A DNA stretch of 18,197 nucleotides from Oscillospiraceae bacterium (GTDB lineage Bacteria > Bacillota > Clostridia > Oscillospirales > Ruminococcaceae). The stretch is taken from assembly GCA_900768675.1 (NCBI GenBank), contig CAAGDT010000203.1:1-18197 (forward strand). The letters are read 5' to 3'. The notes under the pieces are model-generated. The model worked only from the letters and a program-made list of their open reading frames with translations. It had not been told where the DNA came from and searched no databases. Position numbers and translations under genes: made by a program. Position 1 is the stretch's first letter, and every line of letters starts with the position of its first letter. Positions 13,441 through 18,197 of the stretch are shown piece by piece.

Positions 13441-15099
13441 TTATCGTTTAAGGTTTACAAGCTCCTCAAGCATTGTATCCGATACAGTAATGATACGGGA
13501 GTTTGCCTGATAGCCTCTCTGTGTAATAATCATATCCGAAAATTCCTGCGCTAAGTCTACATTTGACATTTCCAGAGCGTTGGAAACAACGTTGCCTGCG
13601 CCGTCCTCGCCGGGGATTTTAACCTGCGCTTCGCCGGAAGCAAGAGAAGCTCTCCAGAGGGAGGTTCCTACCTGTTCAAGGCCTGTCGGGTTCTCAAAGG
13701 TAGCAATATCAATTCGACCTAAAAGAAGAAGTCCGTGAACTGCGTGTCTGCCGTAGATTACGCCGTCGCTGTCAATCATAATTGTTTCCAGGTCGTCAAC
13801 AGCCTGCTCAGCAGCAGTACGTCCGTCGGTAAGTGTAACCGTGCTTAAAGCGGTAGCCATATCCGAGAAGAAGTTATCTGCGCCGCCGTCAAGACCTAAG
13901 CGCTGTGTTGAGCCGCCGAGAGCCTTACCGAAGTCGAAGGTGTCGATTGCTCCGTCGGCAGTAACGGTGATGCCCAGTTTATTGTTCATTCCCGCAGCCT
14001 CGTTGATAGCGTTCTGGATATTCTCAAGGGTAACGCCTGTTTCGGGTACGGTAATGGTAAGAACGTCGTTGTTCCACTTTGCGGTTACGGAGGTCTGTCC
14101 GCTTACGGTTTTAAGGTTGATTTCGTATTTGTTTGCATATTCGCCGGGAACATTTGCGGTAAAGGTAAGACCTAAGGTTGTATCCGTTGCAGCTCCGCCG
14201 CCTGTACCGGGTGTGGTGTTGGTAAGGGTTAAGGTGTTGGCAGAGGATTTTGCAAGTACGTCGTTAAAGGAAGGCATAGAGCCGAATTCGATTTTAAGAG
14301 GAAGAACGCCCTCCTCCAGACCAACGCCGCCCTGTATGATAGCGTTGTTGATAGCCGCCTGGAACTCGGCTACCGCTGTATTGAAGGCAGCCTCCTTCTC
14401 CTCATCGGTAGAAGCGTCGGTAAGCGCTCCGAATGCCTCAGCGCCGAATTCCTGCTCTAAATTCATATAAATAGTAAGATTGCTTCCGGTCTTGGTTGCA
14501 TAGGGCGTATCGGAGTCAACGATTGTGAAGGCAATATTTCCTGCCTCGCCGAAGGTGTTTGCAGAAACGGTAACCTCGTAGCCGTTTACTGTTTTGGTTG
14601 CAGAAGCAACGTTGTTGTCAACCGAAGGAATTTTGATGTTGATACGCTGGGACTGACCTGTTTCGCTGCTTGTGGGGTCGCCTGAAACGCCGAGAACTAT
14701 GTAGCCGTTGGGGTCGGTAAGGTTTCCGTAGCTGTCAACGGAGAAAACGCCCGCTCTTGTGTAGTATGTATTGCCCTTTTCGTCCATTACCTGGAAGAAG
14801 CCCTCGCCCTCGATTGCACAGTCAAAAACTCTGTCGGTGTAGTTGAAGCCTGACTGGCTCATAACCTGCTGGATAGTTCCGAGAGAAGCGCCGTAACCTA
14901 CCTGAGTAGGGTTCTTGCCGCCCGAGGTAGCGTCACCGGAGGAAGCGTTCGCCTTTGTCTGGTAGTAAACGTCCTTGAAGGTAACAGTACTTGTCTTGTA
15001 ACCTGTTGTATTAACGTTGGAAACGTTATTGCCTATAACGTCCATTCTCTGATTGTGGGTTTTCATTCCGGCAACACCGGAATATAATGATTTCATCAT
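13441..15099 (-). CDS. flgE: Flagellar hook protein FlgE
   Basis: FlgE is the hook subunit that joins rod to filament. The start is set at ATG 15099, eight bases after AAGGA, giving 552 residues and M-M-K-S-L-Y-S-G-V-A-G-M; an upstream in-frame TTG at 15117 lies in the ribosome binding site and is rejected. The N-terminal axial part has G-N-N-V-S-N-V-N-T-T-G-Y-K (about 23-35). The C-terminal helix has E-M-S-N-V-D-L-A-Q-E-F and I-I-T-Q-R-G-Y-Q-A-N-S (about 505-535). The central region is enlarged and seems to hold two related beta-rich segments (about 174-256 and 312-370), each ending in a helix like Q-x-A-I-N-x-A. These would be outer hook domains. A leader of 91 bases contains a hairpin. Confidence 0.93.
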   Translation of the reverse strand: MMKSLYSGVAGMKTHNQRMDVIGNNVSNVNTTGYKTSTVTFKDVYYQTKANASSGDATSGGKNPTQVGYGASLGTIQQVMSQSGFNYTDRVFDCAIEGEGFFQVMDEKGNTYYTRAGVFSVDSYGNLTDPNGYIVLGVSGDPTSSETGQSQRINIKIPSVDNNVASATKTVNGYEVTVSANTFGEAGNIAFTIVDSDTPYATKTGSNLTIYMNLEQEFGAEAFGALTDASTDEEKEAAFNTAVAEFQAAINNAIIQGGVGLEEGVLPLKIEFGSMPSFNDVLAKSSANTLTLTNTTPGTGGGAATDTTLGLTFTANVPGEYANKYEINLKTVSGQTSVTAKWNNDVLTITVPETGVTLENIQNAINEAAGMNNKLGITVTADGAIDTFDFGKALGGSTQRLGLDGGADNFFSDMATALSTVTLTDGRTAAEQAVDDLETIMIDSDGVIYGRHAVHGLLLLGRIDIATFENPTGLEQVGTSLWRASLASGEAQVKIPGEDGAGNVVSNALEMSNVDLAQEFSDMIITQRGYQANSRIITVSDTMLEELVNLKR

Positions 15100-15126
15100 A
15101 GCGGTAATCCTTTCCAAAAGCCACCG

Positions 15127-15154
15127 CGCCGTTCGTCAGTCGGTCGGAACGGCG
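15127..15154. repeat. Hairpin in the flgE leader
   Basis: CGCCGTTC (15127-15134) pairs perfectly with GAACGGCG (15147-15154) around a 12-base loop, about 15 bases before the flgE ribosome binding site in the mRNA. The 91-base gap before flgE is long for this cluster. A role in raising the amount of the abundant hook protein is possible but not shown. Confidence 0.5.
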
Positions 15155-15190
15155 ATATCTCCATAGGGTTTCCCCGATAGGTCCGATACC

Positions 15191-15586
15191 TTATATAATA
15201 ACGGTGGAATCAATGTTTGTAAAAATATTTCCTTTTAAGTCCTCAGCCGGTACTGTTGTAATAACCTTGTTGTTCTTTACGCTTACCACAAAAGCCGTGC
15301 TGTCCACAAGAATAAGGCTTTCCTCGCTGCCCTTTTCCGCAGCAAGCTCAACGCCTCTGTTAAGCCGTTCAAGCTTATCGTTCTCCGATACGTCGATTTT
15401 TCTGCTTTCAAGCCGCTTTATTGCATGGTTTGAAAACTCGACCTCCCTGCCGCTCAGCTGTTCCTCAAGCGCCCTTGCAAAGCCGTTTTTGTCCTTTTCA
15501 TCGGTCTTTTTGACATTCGGACTCTGCACGCTTCCCGTGGTAACGCTTATTGAATTACGCCCGGCAAGATATTCGCTTATAAGCAT
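15191..15586 (-). CDS. Flagellar operon protein, TIGR02530 family
   Basis: This 131-residue protein is of a family found between flgD and flgE in many Firmicutes. The conserved core starts F-S-N-H-A-I-K-R-L-E-S-R (about 51-62). It continues with L-x-R-L-N-R-G-V-E-L-A-A-E-K-G, then V-D-S-T-A-F-V-V-S-V-K-N-N-K-V-I-T-T-V and N-I-F-T-N-I-D-S-T-V-I-I at the end. No catalytic motif or membrane segment is visible. The biochemical role is not established; constant position next to hook genes suggests hook assembly or cap function. ATG at 15586 has AAGGAA seven bases upstream, and the gene follows flgD by 16 bases. Confidence 0.85.
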   Translation of the reverse strand: MLISEYLAGRNSISVTTGSVQSPNVKKTDEKDKNGFARALEEQLSGREVEFSNHAIKRLESRKIDVSENDKLERLNRGVELAAEKGSEESLILVDSTAFVVSVKNNKVITTVPAEDLKGNIFTNIDSTVII

Positions 15587-15602
15587 TCAAATCTTCCTTT
15601 CA

Positions 15603-16403
15603 TCACTCAAAAAGCTTATAAAGCTCAGTTTCTTCAATGTCGGGAATATCCTCTTCCTCGGTATACTCCACGTCCTCGGAAGCCTCCTCTGCCGCCGCCG
15701 TGTTGTTTTCCGCTGCGTTTTCAGCCTGCTCTACCGTGTTTTCCTCTTTTTGTGCAGTCTGCTGGCTTTCCTGTACCTGCTGCGTCTGCACGGGAGTTTC
15801 GGTTACTCTTACAACGTCGGTTACTGCGTAGGCATAGCCGTTTACGATAATGCGGACCTCGCCATCCTGGATTTCAAGAGAAGAAACAACGCCCTCGTCG
15901 ATATAAACCTGTCCGTCCGAGCCGACAGCCTGTACAACTGCGGTTTTTCCAAGAAGTCCTGTTGCAAAAGCTCCGTGGTCGCCTATTCCGCCGGTTTGTT
16001 CTCCGGTATGCATCTGCTTTATTGAGCTTAAGCCGTACTTTGTTCCGTTAACGCTTACCTGAGGAGAATCGCCGTATGTAACGTAGTCAACCGTTCCAGT
16101 GATTGCTTCGCCTGTGGGAGAGGTTACGGTTACGGTCTTGCCAACAAGGGAATTAGCGTAGTTCTGAAGCTGGGTTTTCTGTGTATCCTGCTGGGACTGG
16201 AGCGCTGTAAAGCTTGCCATCTGGGATATGAACTCCGTGTTCGAGGTAGGCTCTAAGGGGTCCTGATTCTGCATTTCCGCCACAAGCAGCTGGTAGAAGC
16301 TGTCCATTGTTATAAGGTCGTTTTTCTTTTCCGTGAAAAGGTCCTTATACTTCTCATAGTTGCTTTGTGGAGTTGCAATTCCGTCAATTCCTGTTCCTGC
16401 CAA
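15603..16403 (-). CDS. flgD: Hook capping/scaffold protein FlgD, with duplicated barrel and acidic tail
   Basis: FlgD caps the growing hook so FlgE can polymerise. The start is TTG at 16403, eight bases after AAAGGAG (16418-16412), giving 266 residues. A longer frame from 16430 begins upstream of that binding site and overlaps the end of fliK. The N-terminal FlgD block is clear: F-Y-Q-L-L-V-A-E-M-Q-N-Q-D-P-L-E-P (about 36-52) and F-I-S-Q-M-A-S-F-T-A-L-Q. Two similar small beta domains follow, at about 86-131 (L-V-G-K-T-V-T-V to V-N-G-T-K-Y) and 150-200 (L-L-G-K-T-A-V-V to V-N-G-Y-A-Y), where Firmicute FlgD often has one. The last 65 residues are Gln/Glu-rich and acidic. Confidence 0.9.
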   Translation of the reverse strand: MAGTGIDGIATPQSNYEKYKDLFTEKKNDLITMDSFYQLLVAEMQNQDPLEPTSNTEFISQMASFTALQSQQDTQKTQLQNYANSLVGKTVTVTSPTGEAITGTVDYVTYGDSPQVSVNGTKYGLSSIKQMHTGEQTGGIGDHGAFATGLLGKTAVVQAVGSDGQVYIDEGVVSSLEIQDGEVRIIVNGYAYAVTDVVRVTETPVQTQQVQESQQTAQKEENTVEQAENAAENNTAAAEEASEDVEYTEEEDIPDIEETELYKLFE

Positions 16404-16426
16404 AAAAATCACTCCTTTCCAAAAAA

Positions 16427-17866
16427 TCAAATGCTCTGTAACAGCTCGTAGAAGTCCTCGCCGCTGTCATCATCGCCGTTTTGCTGCTGATTGCGGCTGT
16501 ATGGGTTCTTGCTGCTGCCCTCGTAGCTGTCCTGCATAAGCTGTGCTTCCTCACGGTCGGTTACAACCTGATACCGTTCAAGCTCAACGCCGCCGTTTTT
16601 CAGCACGGTCTGGAGATTTTCGCCTCTTGCCTCAAGCAGCTGTCTTGTTTCGGGGTTTTCCGCTGTAATCTGAACTGCTACCCTTTCGCCGCTTGTCACA
16701 AGCTTAACGGTTATTCTTCCGAGACTTTCCGGGTTAAGCACCATTGTGAACTCGGTTTCTCCGTTTTGCAGGCTGTTCATTCGGGCTAAAATCTGCTCTC
16801 CCGTCTGTACCTCCGGGGGTCTTACGGGCGCTTCTTCCTGTGGCAGTTCCGTTCTTACCGCTCCTGCAAGGGAATTTTCAAGGGGTCTGTTCTCTGCAAG
16901 ACTTTCCGCTAAATGCACTGCGGAAGCTGTTTCGGTTTTTGGCTGTTCGCCCTGTGCCGTTTTTTCGCCGCCGAGTATTGAGTTAAGCTCCTCCGTCCTG
17001 TCGGTTTTCGCCATATTCAGCGAAATTTCGGCAGTTTTGGCTTCGGAATGGGTTGAAATAGCCGCCTCTTCCTGTGGCTGAGCTGCTGTAAGCTTAGCTT
17101 CGGTAAGTCCAAGCTCTTTTTTTGCCGAGTCAAGTATTTCCGAGAGAAGCTGCAACGCTCTGTCTGCGGGCTGTGCTTCGGTTGACTGCACTTCGGCAGT
17201 TGTTGCTTCTGCGGGATTTTCCTGCAAAGCAAGGGGTATATCCTGCTGCTCCTGGCCCGTATTATCGGCTGAAAGCTCTGCGGGCATTTCCGCTGTCTGA
17301 TAAAGGGCTGCCGCCTCGTAGGAGAACTCCGCCGTTACGGTCGTGACCTGCATTTCCACCGAAAGCTCCGAAACCAGCGCTTCAATCTGCGGGTCAGCGC
17401 TGTACTGTGCGGGTGCAGAAAGCATTGACATAAGAAGCTCTGCCGCCGAAAGACCTTCTTCGGGTTCTTTCTCCTTAAGCTTTTTGAGAATTTCCAGCAG
17501 CGCCGCAATAATCTTATCCTTGGCTTCCTGGTCGCTGTACTGCTCAAGCTTTAAGGTCAGCTCCGCCGAAACCGAGCTTAACATAGCCGACGCACTTTCG
17601 AGAACTGCAAGGGCTTCAGAAGAATCAGCAGGAATATCGGAAGGCTGACTGCCAACCTTATCCGCCATAGCCTTTTCCGACGCCTTCCGTGTGAACTTAA
17701 AGCTGCCCTCTGCCGCACCTTCGGTTTTCTGCGGGGAAGTCTGGGATTTTTGCGCCGAGCCTGAATTTACCGAGCCGAGAACCTGCGAAAAGTCTCCCGA
17801 ATCCGCTGTCTGAGCCTGTTTTACCGTGCCCGGACTTACACTCATTGTTACCGGACTTGTTACCAT
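16427..17866 (-). CDS. fliK: Flagellar hook-length control protein FliK
   Basis: FliK is exported as a ruler and signals FlhB to change substrate when the hook is long enough. The start is ATG at 17866, eight bases after AGGAGG (17880-17875). An in-frame GTG at 17875 lies inside the binding site and is rejected. The protein is then 479 residues. The N-terminal three quarters are low-complexity, rich in Ala, Glu, Gln and Ser, as usual for the ruler part. The FliK C-terminal domain (about 365-440) carries M-V-L-N-P-E-S-L-G-R-I-T-V-K-L, the substrate-switch core. It is the first gene of this transcription unit; in relatives it follows fliI/fliJ, which are not here. Confidence 0.9.
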   Translation of the reverse strand: MVTSPVTMSVSPGTVKQAQTADSGDFSQVLGSVNSGSAQKSQTSPQKTEGAAEGSFKFTRKASEKAMADKVGSQPSDIPADSSEALAVLESASAMLSSVSAELTLKLEQYSDQEAKDKIIAALLEILKKLKEKEPEEGLSAAELLMSMLSAPAQYSADPQIEALVSELSVEMQVTTVTAEFSYEAAALYQTAEMPAELSADNTGQEQQDIPLALQENPAEATTAEVQSTEAQPADRALQLLSEILDSAKKELGLTEAKLTAAQPQEEAAISTHSEAKTAEISLNMAKTDRTEELNSILGGEKTAQGEQPKTETASAVHLAESLAENRPLENSLAGAVRTELPQEEAPVRPPEVQTGEQILARMNSLQNGETEFTMVLNPESLGRITVKLVTSGERVAVQITAENPETRQLLEARGENLQTVLKNGGVELERYQVVTDREEAQLMQDSYEGSSKNPYSRNQQQNGDDDSGEDFYELLQSI

Positions 17867-17929
17867 TTTTCTCACCTCCTTTCAATATGGGTCTTTTAGG
17901 CATACTTTCCTTTATATACTATTAAGAAC

Positions 17930-17958
17930 ATTATACATAAAATTCACTCAAAAGTCAA
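17930..17958 (-). promoter_or_regulatory. Sigma-A-type promoter of the flagellar operon
   Basis: On the minus strand TTGACT (17958-17953) and a perfect TATAAT (17935-17930) are separated by exactly 17 bases. Transcription would start near 17923, about 57 bases before the fliK ATG. It matches the housekeeping sigma consensus, not the sigma-28 form, as expected for early and middle flagellar genes. The surrounding sequence is AT-rich. Confidence 0.8.
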
Positions 17959-17980
17959 TGAAATTTTGTAATATTTCATT
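17957..17980. promoter_or_regulatory. Inverted repeat overlapping the fliK promoter -35
   Basis: AATGAAAT (17957-17964) and ATTTCATT (17973-17980) form a perfect eight-base inverted repeat with an eight-base spacer. One end overlaps the edge of the TTGACT -35. Size and position suit an operator for a dimeric regulator, but AT-rich sequence makes chance matches easier. Confidence 0.35.
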
Positions 17981-18106
17981 ATTTTATTGTTGCATTTTTG
18001 AAAAAATGGGGTTATACCTTATAATATAAAGCTGATTTTTGGGCATTTCGGGCAGAAAAAAAGCCCGGCTGCAGAAAAAGTGCACAAGTCCAGTAAAAAC
18101 GGACAA

Positions 18107-18135
18107 TAGAAAAAAATCCCCTCCTATGGTATAAT
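18107..18135 (+). promoter_or_regulatory. Promoter of the insertion sequence transposase
   Basis: TATAAT at 18130-18135 is perfect; TAGAAA at 18107-18112, 17 bases upstream, is a four-of-six match to the -35. Transcription would begin near 18142, after the left arm of the hairpin at 18120-18155. Confidence 0.55.
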
Positions 18136-18155
18136 GTAAAAAAAGCCATAGGAGG
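18120..18155 (+). promoter_or_regulatory. Hairpin sequestering the transposase ribosome binding site
   Basis: CCTCCTATGG (18120-18129) and CCATAGGAGG (18146-18155) are a perfect ten-base inverted repeat. The right arm contains the AGGAGG at 18150-18155. The loop contains the whole -10 box. An RNA started at the element's own promoter lacks the left arm and leaves the binding site free, while read-through RNA from outside would fold and hide it. Confidence 0.7.
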
Positions 18156-18162
18156 AATTTTT

Positions 18163-18197
18163 ATGTCCAGAAGTTACAGACACATACAGCAGTACGA
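18163..18197 (+). CDS. Transposase N-terminus (partial, IS3 OrfA-like)
   Basis: Eleven full codons read M-S-R-S-Y-R-H-I-Q-Q-Y before the window ends. AGGAGG lies seven bases upstream. The start resembles, from memory, the helix-turn-helix transposase subunits of clostridial IS3-type elements that begin with M-S-R-S-Y-K-H-I. The family call rests on this short match together with the promoter, hairpin and terminal repeat. It runs opposite to the flagellar genes and diverges from fliK. Confidence 0.6.
   Translation, partial: MSRSYRHIQQY

Larger units (their letters stand above)
18081..18197 (+). mobile_element. Left end of an insertion sequence (IS3-like, partial)
   Basis: A probable terminal repeat begins TGCACAAGTCCAG at 18081, starting with TG as IS3-family ends do and containing GTCC...GGACA. 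It is followed by a promoter, a hairpin and the start of a transposase-like gene. The right end and target duplication are outside the window, so the exact boundary is a guess. The element lies upstream of the flagellar operon and points away from it. Confidence 0.55.

Noticed and set aside
15100..15117. Longer FlgE start at TTG 15117
   Set aside because: This codon lies within the ribosome binding site; the ATG at 15099 has correct spacing and gives the normal hook protein N-terminus.
17998..18025. Plus-strand promoter TTGAAA-16-TATAAT
   Set aside because: It lies in very AT-rich sequence and leads only toward the insertion sequence, which has a better-placed promoter of its own.
18049..18067. 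CGGGC/GCCCG hairpin upstream of the insertion sequence as a terminator
   Set aside because: Only five pairs with a nine-base loop, and no T-run follows in either direction.

Overview
The window is almost entirely one flagellar gene cluster read on the minus strand. It encodes hook, motor, C-ring, export-gate and rod proteins, plus a sigma-28-type sigma factor. The gene order follows the fla/che operon of Firmicutes. Use of FliY in place of a simple FliN, a FlbD-type protein and a TIGR02530-type operon protein, AAAGGAGG-type ribosome binding sites and frequent TTG starts all suggest a motile clostridium, probably of the Ruminococcaceae/Oscillospiraceae type. That taxonomic guess is inference; no ribosomal RNA or other marker gene is present.

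Layout from right to left, which is the direction of transcription. The right edge (about 18081-18197) holds the left end of an insertion sequence, with its promoter, a hairpin over its ribosome binding site and the first 11 codons of a plus-strand transposase-like protein. A strong sigma-A-type promoter (17930-17958) then drives fliK, flgD, a TIGR02530 gene, flgE, flbD and motA. Between motA and motB is a 341-base gap packed with perfect palindromes, with a second promoter candidate next to them. Then follow motB, fliM, fliY, cheY, fliO, fliP, fliQ, fliR, flhB and flhA, mostly with gaps of 0-40 bases. A structured repeat (copy B) separates flhA from the sigma factor gene. Two rod-protein genes (FlgF/FlgG type) close the set. 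A second, longer copy of the same repeat (copy A) lies after the last rod gene, and a further minus-strand gene starts at the left edge.

How the genes work together. FliO/P/Q/R, FlhB and FlhA form the export gate. FlgF and FlgG-type proteins build the distal rod, FlgD caps and FlgE builds the hook, and FliK sets hook length. MotA/MotB are the stator, FliM and FliY are the switch ring, CheY sets its direction, and the sigma factor turns on late genes. Genes often found in this cluster in relatives (fliL, flhF, flhG and cheB/A/W/C/D) are absent.

The least ordinary parts are non-coding: (1) two copies of a repeat with covarying stems whose G-U pairs fit only the plus strand, opposite to the operon, with a low-to-moderate resemblance from memory to HEARO/omega-RNA; (2) the motA-motB palindrome island, including a four-way-junction fold; (3) the IS hairpin placed to block read-through expression. 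Several proteins also carry unusual insertions or duplications (FliP, FlgD, FlgE, FliY, MotB).
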